64,000 bases of DNA from Cellulomonas xiejunii (GTDB lineage Bacteria; Actinomycetota; Actinomycetes; Actinomycetales; Cellulomonadaceae): positions 2,294,001-2,358,000 of the forward strand of contig NZ_CP101987.1 of assembly GCF_024508315.1 (NCBI RefSeq), written 5' to 3'. The notes under the pieces were generated by a model. It was not told the origin of the DNA, made no database searches, and was given only the letters and a program-made list of their open reading frames with translations. Positions 43,886 to 52,962 of the stretch are shown in pieces; the first letter of the stretch is position 1, and every line of letters begins with the position of its first letter. Made by a program: the position numbers and the translations under genes.

Positions 43886-45242
43886 CGTCCCACACCCGCC
43901 ACCCGTCCGGTGTCCAGCGCAGCACGAGCTCGACCGTGCGGCTCGGGGTCGCCGGCACGTCGGTGCGCTCCCCCGTCGGCGCGACCCGCACGTGCGCGCT
44001 CATGGCGGAGGTGACCTCGACGGTCGCGTCACCGTCCGCCGTGGTCCCCGTCGCAGCCACGGACGTGACGTCGACGACCAGGCCTTCGCTGCGTGCCCCG
44101 GCCAGCGCGGCGAGGAGGGCCGCGTCCGCCGCGAACGCCGGCGACCCGGCGACCTCGAGGGCGGCGACGGCGTCCGCGTCGGCGCCCGCGAGTGCCGCCG
44201 CCCGCAGCCGGGTCAGGGCCGCGGCCGCTCCCGCCGGGTCCTGCTCGTCCGACAGCAGCTGCCCGTCACCTGGACCGGGGTGACCGTCGGCGGACGTGCC
44301 CGCGGCCGAGGCGCCGGTAGCGGCGGTCGGCGACGTCGCCCCGGCGGGCAGGTCGGGCAGCGCCCGCACCACGAGCGCTCCGCCGCCGAGCACCAGGACG
44401 ACAGCGGCCGCCCCGGCGAGCGGCCACCACCGGCGACGACGGCGCTCCCGGCGTGCGCGGCGCGCAGGCGGAGGGGCCGTCGAACGCGGTACTCCGCTGC
44501 GCCCGCCCGCGAGCGCGACCTGGGCGCCCGCGAGCTCGTCCGCCTCCGGGACCTGGACCGGCTCGGGCGAGGCCGCCGCGAACACGGCCTCCACGACCTC
44601 CTGCGGGGTGGTGCGACCCCGCAGCAGCGCCTCGAGCGCGTCGCGCAGCCGCACGGTCTCCTCGAGGCCGGCGGCCAGGTGCGCGTCGAGCGGTGGCATC
44701 AGGCCGAGCAGTGCCGCGACGAGGCGGTGCACGTCCCCCGTGGGGGTACCGACACCGCGCAGCGCACCGCGCAGGTCGACGAGGACGGGCACTCCCCCCG
44801 GGGTCAGGACGACACGGTCGGCACCGAGCGCACCGTGCGCGAGACCGGTCGCGTGCAGCTCGGCCAGGGCCTGCGCGACGGGGACGGCCACCGTGACGAC
44901 CTCGCCGTCCGCCAGCGGGGGCCGGGCGGCGCGCACCGCGGCGAGGGTCGGGCCGGGCACGTGCTCGCACACGAGCGCGACGCGCCCCGGGCCCAGGGGC
45001 TCCACCGCGTGGACGCGGGCCAGGTGCGGGTGGTCGAGGGCCGTGAGCAGCCCTGCCCGTCCCGCGAGCGTGGCGTCCACGGGGACGTCGGCGACCAGCA
45101 CCTCGATCCACTGCCCGTCGTCGTCCTCGACCGGCCGCGCCACCCACCACGACCCGTCCGTCCCGACGGACGAGGCGACGCGCGTGCCGTGCGCCTGCAG
45201 GAGCCGGGTGACGTCGTCCGGTGGCGGGGCGGCGGTGTGCAC
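43857..45242 (-). CDS. Transmembrane pseudokinase
   Basis: 461 aa. Residues about 10-225 have the outline of a Ser/Thr kinase domain (LDHPHLARVHAVEPLG, LVCEHVPGPTLAAV, ALAELHATGLAHGALGADRV, GVPVLVDLRGAL), but the ATP-binding Lys is absent, HRDxKxxN reads HGALGADRV and DFG reads DLR. It should not phosphorylate. A basic stop-transfer (RRARRERRRRRWW) and one membrane helix (about 280-300) lead to an Ala-rich extracellular region with an NTF2-like feel near the end (TVELVLRWTPDGWRVWDV). Position beside SDR and oxidoreductase genes gives no role. The start is uncertain between GTG 45242 and GTG 45257. Confidence 0.8.
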   Translation of the reverse strand: MHTAAPPPDDVTRLLQAHGTRVASSVGTDGSWWVARPVEDDDGQWIEVLVADVPVDATLAGRAGLLTALDHPHLARVHAVEPLGPGRVALVCEHVPGPTLAAVRAARPPLADGEVVTVAVPVAQALAELHATGLAHGALGADRVVLTPGGVPVLVDLRGALRGVGTPTGDVHRLVAALLGLMPPLDAHLAAGLEETVRLRDALEALLRGRTTPQEVVEAVFAAASPEPVQVPEADELAGAQVALAGGRSGVPRSTAPPPARRARRERRRRRWWPLAGAAAVVLVLGGGALVVRALPDLPAGATSPTAATGASAAGTSADGHPGPGDGQLLSDEQDPAGAAAALTRLRAAALAGADADAVAALEVAGSPAFAADAALLAALAGARSEGLVVDVTSVAATGTTADGDATVEVTSAMSAHVRVAPTGERTDVPATPSRTVELVLRWTPDGWRVWDVREPGGATP

Positions 45243-45298
45243 CCCGACATCCAACACCGACGAGCCCGCGCCGCGAGCGGGCCGTCCACAGGCGCTGC

Positions 45299-46345
45299 TC
45301 AGTCGAGGAGCTGGGCCACGCCGGTCTCCGCAGCCACCCGGGCCGCGTCCAGGACCCGGGCGGTGGCGACCGCGTCCGCGGGATCGATGGGGACGGGCCC
45401 CCCGGTCAGCAGCCACGCCTGCACCGCCCGGTACAGGTCGCCGTGGCCCCCCGGCGCGCGCGGCACGGGCGTGCGCTCCGCGCCGCGCACGAGCCAGCCC
45501 TCGTGCTCCGGCTCGCCGGGCCGCCGGCCCGCCTCCTGCGCGTCGTCGAGCACCGCGAACGGTGTCGGCTCGGCCTCGAAGCTCGTGACGAGATACGCAC
45601 CGGCGTCACCGAGCACCCGGGTCCGCGGCCCTGGTGCCCCCACGAGCCCACCACCCCAGAGGTGGGACACGACGTGGTGACCGGTGGCGTCGGGCGCGTG
45701 CTCGAGCGCGAGGAAGACGTCGTCGAACGCGGGCGTCGTGAGCGCGCGCAGCTCGGCGTGCACGCGCCGCACCGGGCCGAACAGCTGCACGGCGGAGTCG
45801 ACCAGGTGCGCACCCAGGTCCAGCAGCAGGCCGCCCGCGACCGGGTCCTGCTCCTTCCACCGGTGCTGCGGCTGCGGCCGGAACCTCTCCCAGCGTCGCT
45901 CGAAGCGGTGGACGCGCCCCAGGGTCCCCGCCGCGAGCAGCCCCTGCAGCGTCAGCTGCTCGGGGTCCCAGCGCCGGTTCTGGAAGACGGTCAGCCGACC
46001 CTCGCGCTCGCGCGCGAGCCGTACCAGCGCCGCGGCCTGCACCCGAGTCGTGGCGAGCGGCTTGTCGACGAGGACGGCCACGTCGGCCTCGAGCGCCGCA
46101 CGCACGTGCGCGGCGTGCTCGCCCGTCGGGCTCGCCACGACGACGAGGTCCAGGTCCTGCGGGGCGGCCAGCAGCGCGGCCACGTCGGGCACGACGCGCG
46201 CCCTCGGCCAGTCCGCGACCACCTGGTCGCCGCGGTGGCGCGTGACGACGGCGACGACGTCCTGCCCCGTCTCGCGCGCGAGCCGGGCGTGGATCCCACG
46301 CCCGGCCGCGCCGTACCCGATCAGCCCGATGCGCAGCGGCTCCAT
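45299..46345 (-). CDS. Gfo/Idh/MocA family oxidoreductase
   Basis: 348 aa. N-terminal Rossmann domain: IGLIGYGAAGRGIHARL, VVVASPTGEHAAHVRAAL and the catalytic-Lys motif VLVDKPLATT (usually EKP). The C-terminal domain has GGLLLDLGAHLVDSAVQLFG with the conserved GxHxxD. It is a NAD(P)-dependent dehydrogenase, probably of a sugar or inositol derivative; the substrate is not predictable. The start is supported by a leaderless -10 at 46357-46352. No transporter or sugar genes are near. Confidence 0.9.
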   Translation of the reverse strand: MEPLRIGLIGYGAAGRGIHARLARETGQDVVAVVTRHRGDQVVADWPRARVVPDVAALLAAPQDLDLVVVASPTGEHAAHVRAALEADVAVLVDKPLATTRVQAAALVRLAREREGRLTVFQNRRWDPEQLTLQGLLAAGTLGRVHRFERRWERFRPQPQHRWKEQDPVAGGLLLDLGAHLVDSAVQLFGPVRRVHAELRALTTPAFDDVFLALEHAPDATGHHVVSHLWGGGLVGAPGPRTRVLGDAGAYLVTSFEAEPTPFAVLDDAQEAGRRPGEPEHEGWLVRGAERTPVPRAPGGHGDLYRAVQAWLLTGGPVPIDPADAVATARVLDAARVAAETGVAQLLD

Positions 46346-46351
46346 GCCGCC

Positions 46352-46357
46352 ACTCTA
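46352..46357 (-). promoter_or_regulatory. -10 element of a leaderless promoter for the oxidoreductase
   Basis: Minus-strand TAGAGT ends 6 bases before ATG 46345. It lies just downstream of the MMPL stop codon. Confidence 0.55.
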
Positions 46358-46365
46358 GGAGGGAG

Positions 46366-48699
46366 TCAGTGCGTCGTCGCGGCCGCCCCACCGGCTGCGG
46401 CGTGCGCACCGTGCTCGCCGTCCGCGGCGTCGGGACCGTGCTCACCGGCGGCGTTGTGCGCGCCGTGCTCCGGACGCCGGGCCAACGCGCTGGGCCACCA
46501 GGAGCGCGGCCCGACGTCGTGCACCAACCCGGGGACGAGCAGGCTGCGCACGACGAACGTGTCGACGAGGACGCCGAGCGCGACGATGAAGGCGAGCTGC
46601 GCGAGGAAGAGCAGCGGGATCACGGCCAGCGCGGCGAAGGTGGCCGCGAGCACGAGACCCGCGGAGGTGATGACGCCGCCGGTGACGGCGAGCCCCCGGG
46701 TGACGCCCTCGCGCGTGCCGACGCGCAACGACTCCTCCCGGACGCGCGTCATGAGGAAGATCGAGTAGTCGACGCCGAGCGCGACGAGGAAGACGAAGCC
46801 GTACAGCGGGACGACCGGGTCGGCGTCGGGCAGGTCGAGCACGTGGTTGAACACCAGCGCGGAGATGCCGATCGTCGCGGCGAACGACAGGACGTTGGCC
46901 GCCATCAGCAGCAGACCGGCCACGACCGAGCGCAGCAGCAGCATGAGGATCAGCAGGATCACGACCAGCACGACGGGGACGATCACGCGCAGGTCCCGCT
47001 CGCTCGCGATCTGCGTGTCCAGCGTCTCGGCTGCGGGCCCACCGACGATCGCGTCGGGCGCCACCGCGGTGACGGCCTCGCGCAGGTCCGCGACGGTGTC
47101 CACGGCCTCCTGGCTGTCGGACGGCGCCTCGGTGACGACGTCGACGCGCACGCGGCCGTCGACGACGACCGGCGGTGCGTCGGCGCCCGCTCCCGGGGCC
47201 CCCGACGCCGCACCCGTGTAGGGGGCGGACGAGCTCACGCCCTCGACCCCCTCGGCGGCCTCCACCACCGCGTCGAGCTCCTCCTGCGGGACCACGACGA
47301 TGGCGGGCTGCACGGCACCGGCCGGGTAGTGCTCGGCCAGCACCTCCTCGCCCGCGACCGAGTCCACGGCCGTGAGGAACACGTCCGTCTGGCTCGTGCC
47401 GCCGGCGCGGAACGTCGGCACGAAGGCGGCCGCGAGCAGGAGGACGGCGGCACTGAGGATCCACACGGGACGTGCCCGTCGCGCGACGAACCGCGCCCAG
47501 CGGGCCCACAGGCCGGCACCCTCGGCCGCGTCGGCGACCTCCGGCGGGACGGCCGTAGCGTGCTCGCCGTGCGTCGACGGCGTGGTCGCGGCCGTCACCG
47601 GGCGCGGAGCCCGGGGCCAGAACAGGGCGCGCGAGCGCCGACCGGCGACGAGGAGGATCGCCGGCAGCAGCGTGAGCGCGGCGAGCAGGGCCGCGGCGAT
47701 GCCGATCGCGGCCACGGGGCCGAGGCTGCGGTTGGAGGCGAGATCCGACAGGAGCAGGCAGAGCAGACCGGCGACGACCGTCCCGGCGCTGGCTGCGATC
47801 GGCTCGAGGGACTGGCGCCAGGCGATGCGCATGGCGTCAGCCGGGTGGTCGGTGCGCTTCAGCTCCTCGCGGTACCGCGCGACCAGCAGCAGCGAGTAGT
47901 CGACGGCGGCGCCGACGACCAGGATCGACAGGATGCCCTGCGCCTGACCGTTGAGCACCAGGACCCCGGCATCGGCGAGCTCGTAGACCACCAGCCCGGC
48001 GAGGGCGAGCGCGAACACGGCCGTGAAGATCACGACGAGCGGCAGGAACGGTGAGCGGTAGACGATGACGAGGATGAGCAGCACGGCGCCGAGCGCGACG
48101 AGCAGCAGCAGCCCGTCGATGCCGGCGAAGGCGGTGCCGAGGTCCGTGACGAATCCCGCCGGTCCGGTCACCCACGCCTCGAGGCCGAGCTCGCCCGCGC
48201 CGGACGCGGTCGCACCCAGCTCGTCGTCGAGCGCGGCCCGCAGGTCGGTGACCAGGACGTTGGTGAGGGACTCCTCCCCCACGAGCTCCTCCGCCGCGTC
48301 GGCGTCGAGCGGGACGGCGAGCAGGATCGCCTCGCCGTCCTCGGACGGGATCGGGACGATGTCACCGGTCAGGCGCTGCGCCCAGGTCCCGTCGCCGACC
48401 TCCTTCTGCGCGAACTCACCTGCGAACTGCGCCACGGCCCGCAGCTGCTCGTCGGTGACGTCACCACCGTCGGCAGGGGTCAGCACGACGAGCGCAGGTA
48501 GGGTCTGCGTGTCGACGAAGTCGCGGGATGCCTCCGCCGCCCGCGTGGACTGCGCCGACGAAGGCAGAAAGGCAGCGGCGTCGTTCGTCTGGACCTGGGA
48601 CAGCTTGCCCTGGGCCATCCCCCCCACGGAGGCGAACCCCATCCATACGACGAGCACCACAGCGACGGCCACCGCACGGGCCACGGGATTCCTCAGCAT
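46366..48699 (-). CDS. MMPL/RND-family membrane transporter
   Basis: 777 aa. Two homologous halves: an N-terminal helix, an extracellular domain and a 5-helix bundle, repeated. The MMPL signature of the first half is ILVVGAAVDYSLLLVARYREEL and of the second FLVALGVDYSIFLMTRVREE, each with the GxxxDY proton-relay Asp-Tyr pair. It is likely a proton-driven exporter of lipids or drugs. The C-terminal ~45 residues are cytoplasmic and unusually His-rich (GEHGPDAADGEHGAH). It is divergent from a MarR regulator whose probable operator covers its start codon. ATG 48699 is preferred; ATG 48711 is possible. Confidence 0.9.
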   Translation of the reverse strand: MLRNPVARAVAVAVVLVVWMGFASVGGMAQGKLSQVQTNDAAAFLPSSAQSTRAAEASRDFVDTQTLPALVVLTPADGGDVTDEQLRAVAQFAGEFAQKEVGDGTWAQRLTGDIVPIPSEDGEAILLAVPLDADAAEELVGEESLTNVLVTDLRAALDDELGATASGAGELGLEAWVTGPAGFVTDLGTAFAGIDGLLLLVALGAVLLILVIVYRSPFLPLVVIFTAVFALALAGLVVYELADAGVLVLNGQAQGILSILVVGAAVDYSLLLVARYREELKRTDHPADAMRIAWRQSLEPIAASAGTVVAGLLCLLLSDLASNRSLGPVAAIGIAAALLAALTLLPAILLVAGRRSRALFWPRAPRPVTAATTPSTHGEHATAVPPEVADAAEGAGLWARWARFVARRARPVWILSAAVLLLAAAFVPTFRAGGTSQTDVFLTAVDSVAGEEVLAEHYPAGAVQPAIVVVPQEELDAVVEAAEGVEGVSSSAPYTGAASGAPGAGADAPPVVVDGRVRVDVVTEAPSDSQEAVDTVADLREAVTAVAPDAIVGGPAAETLDTQIASERDLRVIVPVVLVVILLILMLLLRSVVAGLLLMAANVLSFAATIGISALVFNHVLDLPDADPVVPLYGFVFLVALGVDYSIFLMTRVREESLRVGTREGVTRGLAVTGGVITSAGLVLAATFAALAVIPLLFLAQLAFIVALGVLVDTFVVRSLLVPGLVHDVGPRSWWPSALARRPEHGAHNAAGEHGPDAADGEHGAHAAAGGAAATTH

Positions 48700-48705
48700 G
48701 CTGAG
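48692..48705. promoter_or_regulatory. Candidate MarR operator
   Basis: CTCAGCATGCTGAG is a perfect 14-base palindrome in the 48-base gap between divergent MMPL and MarR genes. It contains the ATG start of the MMPL gene, so binding could block transcription or initiation. Confidence 0.55.
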
Positions 48706-48747
48706 TATCATGGACCCCGAGGAAGAGGTCGGCAAACGGGAGGTCGA

Positions 48748-49239
48748 GTGAGCACCCCGCAGGTGCCGCCGGTGGACCACTGGCCGGTCGGACGGATGCT
48801 GTCCGCCGTCGCGCGGCGGATCGAGCGTGCGTGGGACGCGCACCTCGCGTCGTGGGACCTGAACCACGCGAGCCTTCCGGTCCTCGTCCACGTCACGGTC
48901 ACGTCGATGTCGCAGCGCGAGCTCGCCGACGCGTGCGGCGTCACCGAGCAGACGATGAGCCGCGTGGTCGCCCGGCTCGAGCGCACCGGTTACGTGACGC
49001 GCCGCCCGCACGCCGACGACCGCCGACGTCACGTGATCGACATCACGCCCGCGGGCGCGGCCGCCCTCGCAGCGTGCGCCGATCCCCGGCCGGCCCAGGA
49101 GCAGGTGCTCGGTCATCTGCCGCCCGAGCGTCGAGCGCTGCTCGACGAGCTGCTGCGTGAGCTCGTCGCGCCGTGGGAGCTGCTGCCGGGACCGGCGCGC
49201 CCTCGCGAGACCACTCGGCCGTCGGCACCGACGGTCTAG
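48748..49239 (+). CDS. MarR-family transcriptional regulator
   Basis: 163 aa. The winged helix spans about 25-135: [42 protein letters not shown] and the wing [23 protein letters not shown]. The last ~25 residues are Pro-rich. It starts at GTG 48748 with GGGAGG four bases upstream. By the usual rule for divergent MarR/exporter pairs it probably represses the MMPL transporter until a ligand binds; the palindrome between them is the likely site. Confidence 0.9.
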   Translation: MSTPQVPPVDHWPVGRMLSAVARRIERAWDAHLASWDLNHASLPVLVHVTVTSMSQRELADACGVTEQTMSRVVARLERTGYVTRRPHADDRRRHVIDITPAGAAALAACADPRPAQEQVLGHLPPERRALLDELLRELVAPWELLPGPARPRETTRPSAPTV

Positions 49240-49242
49240 CCT
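49237..49242 (+). promoter_or_regulatory. -10 element of a leaderless lipB promoter
   Basis: TAGCCT ends 7 bases before ATG 49250. Its first three bases are the stop codon of the MarR gene. Confidence 0.55.
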
Positions 49243-49249
49243 GGCGAGC

Positions 49250-49936
49250 ATGCGCGTCGAACCGCTCCAGCTCGGCACCCGACTGCAGCCGTACGTGCCC
49301 ACGTGGGACCTGCAGCGCGAGATCCACGCGGCCGTCGCCGCCGGTGAGCGCGAGGACACGCTGCTCCTCGTCGAGCACGAGCCCGTGTACACGGCGGGCA
49401 GGCGGACGGCGCGCTCCGACCGGCCCGTCGACGGCACCCCGGTGGTCGACGTCGACCGCGGCGGACGCATCACGTGGCACGGACCGGGCCAGCTGGTCGG
49501 CTACCCGATCGTGCGGCTGGCCGAGCCGGTCGACGTCGTGCGCTACGTCCGCGCCCTCGAGGAGGCACTGATCCGCACGTGCGCCGACGTCGGGGTCAGC
49601 GCGGGGCGCGTCGAGGGACGCAGCGGCGTGTGGCTGCCCGCCGACGACCCCACGGACTCACCGCTGCCACGCCGTGAGCGCAAGGTCGCCGCGATCGGTG
49701 TGCGCGTCGCGCGGGGCACGACGATGCACGGCTTCGCGCTCAACTGCACCGCGTCGCTCGACTGGTACTCGCGCATCGTGCCGTGCGGCATCGAGGACGC
49801 CGACGTCACGACGCTGTCCGCCGAGGCGGCGCGCGACGTCACGATCGTCGAGGTCGTGCCGCTGGTCGTGGAGCACCTGCAGGACGCGCTCGCCCCGCTG
49901 CTGGCCGTGCACCACGAGGTGGCGACCGGCCGCTGA
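49250..49936 (+). CDS. lipB: Octanoyl-[acyl carrier protein]:protein octanoyltransferase
   Basis: 228 aa. It moves octanoate from ACP to lipoyl domains, the first step of lipoate synthesis. The catalytic Lys is in [10 protein letters not shown] and the thiol in [29 protein letters not shown] and MHGFALNC complete the site. Start ATG 49250 is fixed by a leaderless -10 overlapping the MarR stop codon. LipA follows 670 bases on, after a leftward flavodoxin gene. Confidence 0.95.
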   Translation: MRVEPLQLGTRLQPYVPTWDLQREIHAAVAAGEREDTLLLVEHEPVYTAGRRTARSDRPVDGTPVVDVDRGGRITWHGPGQLVGYPIVRLAEPVDVVRYVRALEEALIRTCADVGVSAGRVEGRSGVWLPADDPTDSPLPRRERKVAAIGVRVARGTTMHGFALNCTASLDWYSRIVPCGIEDADVTTLSAEAARDVTIVEVVPLVVEHLQDALAPLLAVHHEVATGR

Positions 49937-49940
49937 GCCG

Positions 49941-50444
49941 TTACGCGTCCCGCTCGATCGAGCGCAGCGCGCCCGCGATCTTCTGCGCCCAGGCGCGCAC
50001 CGCGTCGAGGTCGCGGAAGTCGCCCGCGTCGGCCCGCGTGAGCGCGACGAGCGCGCGCTCGGAGATGTTGAGCCCGTCGCGGTCCAGCCGCCCGGCGAAC
50101 ACCGCCACGTCGCGCGCCCCCGTCGTACGGGCGATGTCGGTCACGTCGTCGGGCACCGTCTCGGGCATCGGCGGGTCCCCCACCGGTCCGGACCAGAACA
50201 ACCACGTGGGGCGCTGCCTCAGCTGACCCGCCTGCCGCTCGACGAGGTCCCGCAGCCCGAGCGCCAGCCGCCCGACGTACACGGCCGAACCCATCACCAC
50301 GGCGTCGTAGGGCTCGACGTGCTCGACGTCGTCCGGCTCGAGCTCGTCGACGTCGTGGCCCGCCGCACGCAGCTGCGAGGCGACCTCCGCACCCATCTCG
50401 CGCGTCGCTCCATGCCGCGACGCCACCGTCACCAGGACGCGCAT
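49941..50444 (-). CDS. Flavodoxin-domain protein (HemG-like)
   Basis: 167 aa. The FMN phosphate loop is TVASRHGATREMG (T/S-x-GxT type), followed by DAVVMGSAVYVGRLALGLRDLV and LFWSGPVGDPP. These fit the flavodoxin-like group annotated as menaquinone-dependent protoporphyrinogen oxidase. Actinobacteria usually use another haem route, so the true substrate is open. ATG 50444 has GGAGGAGG upstream. It lies between lipB and lipA on the other strand. Confidence 0.83.
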   Translation of the reverse strand: MRVLVTVASRHGATREMGAEVASQLRAAGHDVDELEPDDVEHVEPYDAVVMGSAVYVGRLALGLRDLVERQAGQLRQRPTWLFWSGPVGDPPMPETVPDDVTDIARTTGARDVAVFAGRLDRDGLNISERALVALTRADAGDFRDLDAVRAWAQKIAGALRSIERDA

Positions 50445-50590
50445 CGCGCCACCTCCTCCAGGCTGACCGGTCGTCCCCGCACACCCGGACGTCGACCGTT
50501 TCGCCCCAGCCTGCCCCCAGGGCGCCGGATGCGCGCGGGACAGAGGTCCCCGTCACACCCCGTGGACAGGGGCGGTCCGGGCCGGCGGGC

Positions 50591-50596
50591 TAGGCT
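50591..50596 (+). promoter_or_regulatory. -10 element of a leaderless lipA promoter
   Basis: TAGGCT ends 6 bases before GTG 50603. Confidence 0.55.
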
Positions 50597-50602
50597 GGCG
50601 GC

Positions 50603-51616
50603 GTGACGATCGCTCCCGAGGGCCGCCGCATGCTCCGGGTGGAGGCGCGCAACGCCGCCACCCCGATCGAGAAGAAGCCGGAGTGGATCCGCACGCGGGC
50701 CACGACCGGCCCCGAGTACAGCGAGCTCAAGGGCCTCGTGCGCCGCGAGGGCCTGCACACGGTCTGCGAGGAAGCAGGCTGCCCCAACATCTTCGAGTGC
50801 TGGGAGGACCGCGAGGCCACCTTCCTCATCGGGGGTGACCAGTGCACGCGGCGCTGCGACTTCTGCCAGATCGACACCGGCAAGCCCGCGGCGCTCGACA
50901 CCGACGAGCCGCGCCGCGTCGCCGAGTCGGTCCAGGCCATGGGCCTGAAGTACTCGACCATCACGGGTGTGGCCCGCGACGACCTGCCCGACGGCGGCGT
51001 GTGGCTGTACGCCGAGACGGTGCGCCAGATCCACGCCATGAACCCCGGCACGGGCGTCGAGCTGCTCATCCCGGACTTCAACGCCGTCCCGGAGCTGCTG
51101 GACCTCGTCAACGAGTCGCGTCCCGAGGTGCTGGCGCACAACCTCGAGACCGTGCCGCGGATCTTCAAGCAGATCCGCCCGGCCTTCCGCTACGAGCGCT
51201 CGCTGTCCGTCCTGACGCGTGCACGCGAGGCCGGCCTGGTCACCAAGTCGAACCTCATCCTCGGCATGGGCGAGACGACGGAGGAGGTCGTCGAGGCGCT
51301 GCAGGACCTGCACGACGCGGGCTGCGACCTCATCACCATCACGCAGTACCTGCGTCCGTCCGTGCGTCACCACCCCGTCGCCCGCTGGGTGCGTCCGGAG
51401 GAGTTCGTCGCGCTCTCCGAGGAGGCCGAGCGCATCGGCTTCCTGGGGGTCATGTCCGGGCCGCTGGTCCGTTCGTCGTACCGGGCCGGACGGTTGTGGG
51501 GCCAGGCCATGCGACGCCGCGGCCTGGATATCCCGGACGCGCTCGCGCACCTCGGTGAGCCGATGACGGCCCGCCAGGAGGCGTCGGCCCTCCTCTCCAG
51601 GACCACGGCGGGCTGA
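50603..51616 (+). CDS. lipA: Lipoyl synthase
   Basis: 337 aa. It is a radical SAM enzyme that inserts two sulfurs into octanoyl-lipoyl domains. The auxiliary cluster cysteines are in [12 protein letters not shown], the radical SAM cysteines in CTRRCDFC, and the auxiliary Ser ligand in the C-terminal VRSSYRAG. Length is typical. It relies on Fe-S assembly, and an A-type carrier is encoded at 25931. Product acts on sucB-encoded E2. Start GTG 50603 by leaderless -10; ATG 50630 is a weaker choice. Confidence 0.97.
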   Translation: MTIAPEGRRMLRVEARNAATPIEKKPEWIRTRATTGPEYSELKGLVRREGLHTVCEEAGCPNIFECWEDREATFLIGGDQCTRRCDFCQIDTGKPAALDTDEPRRVAESVQAMGLKYSTITGVARDDLPDGGVWLYAETVRQIHAMNPGTGVELLIPDFNAVPELLDLVNESRPEVLAHNLETVPRIFKQIRPAFRYERSLSVLTRAREAGLVTKSNLILGMGETTEEVVEALQDLHDAGCDLITITQYLRPSVRHHPVARWVRPEEFVALSEEAERIGFLGVMSGPLVRSSYRAGRLWGQAMRRRGLDIPDALAHLGEPMTARQEASALLSRTTAG

Positions 51617-51653
51617 CGCGGACGACGGGCTCGGTCGCACGCGCCCGCGCCGG

Positions 51654-51659
51654 TAGACT
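51654..51659 (+). promoter_or_regulatory. -10 element of a leaderless promoter
   Basis: TAGACT lies 8 bases before ATG 51668. Confidence 0.5.
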
Positions 51660-51667
51660 CCCGGCTC

Positions 51668-52408
51668 ATGGCACGCGAGCGCTCCACGTCCCCGCAGGGC
51701 TCCTCCTCGAGCACGGGGGCGAGCACCGGGAAGGTCAAGAAGACCCGCTGGTACCACCAGGTCTGGCAGGCGTTCCAGATCACGCGGCAGTCGGACCCCG
51801 CGGTGACCTGGATCATGCTGGCGGTGTTCCTCGGCATCGTGGCGCTCGGCGTCGTGATCGGCCTGCTCATCGACCAGCTCGTGTACGTGCTGCTGCTCAG
51901 CGTCCCGTTCGCCCTCCTCGGCGGGATGTTCGTGCTTGCCCGTCGGGCCGAGACGGCCGCGTACACGCGCATCGAGGGTCAGCCCGGCGCGTCCCTGGCA
52001 GCGCTCGGCACGCTGCGCCGTGGCTGGACCTTCACCCAGGAGCCCGTCGCGGTCGACCCCCGCACGCAGGATCTCGTCTTCCGGGGCGTGGGGCGTCCCG
52101 GTGTCGTCCTCGTCGGCGAGGGACCGTCCCACCGCGTCGGCAAGCTGCTCGAGGCGGAGCGCAAGCGCACGGCACGCGTCGTGTCCGGTGCGCCGATCCA
52201 CCTCATCCAGGTCGGTGACGGCGAGGGCCAGGTGCCGCTGCGCAAGCTCCCGCGCACCGTCACCAAGCTCAAGTCGCAGCTCACCAAGGACGAGGTCGCG
52301 GTCGTCCTGCGCCGGGTCACGTCCCTCGGGGCGGCGAAGCTGCCCGTGCCGAAGGGGATCGACCCCACGCGGGCGCGCCCTGACCGCAAGGGCATGCGGG
52401 GGCGCTGA
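51668..52408 (+). CDS. DUF4191-family membrane protein
   Basis: 246 aa. A Ser/Thr-rich basic N-terminus and KKTRWYHQVWQAFQITRQSDP are followed by two membrane helices (about 55-75 and 80-98: WIMLAVFLGIVALGVVIGLL, LVYVLLLSVPFALLGGMFVL). The cytoplasmic half has RRAETAAYTRIEGQPGAS, AVDPRTQDLVFRGVGRPGVV and VTKLKSQLTKDEVAVVLRRV. It matches Rv2219, which follows lipA in M. tuberculosis. Function unknown; a link to lipoate is only positional. Confidence 0.88.
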   Translation: MARERSTSPQGSSSSTGASTGKVKKTRWYHQVWQAFQITRQSDPAVTWIMLAVFLGIVALGVVIGLLIDQLVYVLLLSVPFALLGGMFVLARRAETAAYTRIEGQPGASLAALGTLRRGWTFTQEPVAVDPRTQDLVFRGVGRPGVVLVGEGPSHRVGKLLEAERKRTARVVSGAPIHLIQVGDGEGQVPLRKLPRTVTKLKSQLTKDEVAVVLRRVTSLGAAKLPVPKGIDPTRARPDRKGMRGR

Positions 52409-52446
52409 GCCCCTGACCGGCGCGCCGGACGGTCAGCGCGGGACGG

Positions 52447-52956
52447 TCAGCGCCGGACGAGAACCGTGCCTGCGGCACGGTCGTGCAGGCCGCGACCGTC
52501 GCCGTCCCAGACCACCGCCGGCAGCACCAGGCAGAGCAGCACGGTCCGCACGAGCGCGGAGAGCACGCCCGGTGGGCGCTGCGAGAGCTGAGGCGGCCCG
52601 TCGGGCGTCGCCGGGATCGTGCGCCGCACCTGCAGACCCAGCAGGCGGTGCCCCAGGGTGTGCCCGAGCGTCGCGAGGAGCACGACGTTCTCGAGCGCGA
52701 AGACGGCCAACGTCGCCAGCGAGTCGCCACGCAGCAGGAAGAGCCCGTCGGTGCGCGCAGGCAGGAGCACCGCGGAGACGGCGAGGCACGCGGCCCAGTC
52801 GATCGTGAGTGCGACGACCCGGCGGCCCAGCCGCGCGAGCGATCCAGGACCGGTCGCGGGCAGCCCCAGCCGCGCGCCACGCGGGAGCCCCTCGTCGTCG
52901 CCGTGGCCACCGGGCCCACCCTCGAGCCAGGACCCCACGGAGCCACGCGTCACCAT
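52447..52956 (-). CDS. RDD-family membrane protein
   Basis: 169 aa. Helices about 45-68 (VVALTIDWAACLAVSAVLLP), 78-98 and 130-150 with the conserved LGHTLGHRLLGLQVRR and the terminal DGRGLHDRAAGTVLVRR. The RDD motif is partly kept (ALTIDW instead of RxxDxxD), as in the Rv2219A proteins found between Rv2219 and glnA1. Function is unknown; some RDD proteins affect ion tolerance. The start is supported by minus-strand TAGGCT 6 bases upstream. Confidence 0.87.
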   Translation of the reverse strand: MVTRGSVGSWLEGGPGGHGDDEGLPRGARLGLPATGPGSLARLGRRVVALTIDWAACLAVSAVLLPARTDGLFLLRGDSLATLAVFALENVVLLATLGHTLGHRLLGLQVRRTIPATPDGPPQLSQRPPGVLSALVRTVLLCLVLPAVVWDGDGRGLHDRAAGTVLVRR

Positions 52957-52962
52957 GGCGTC

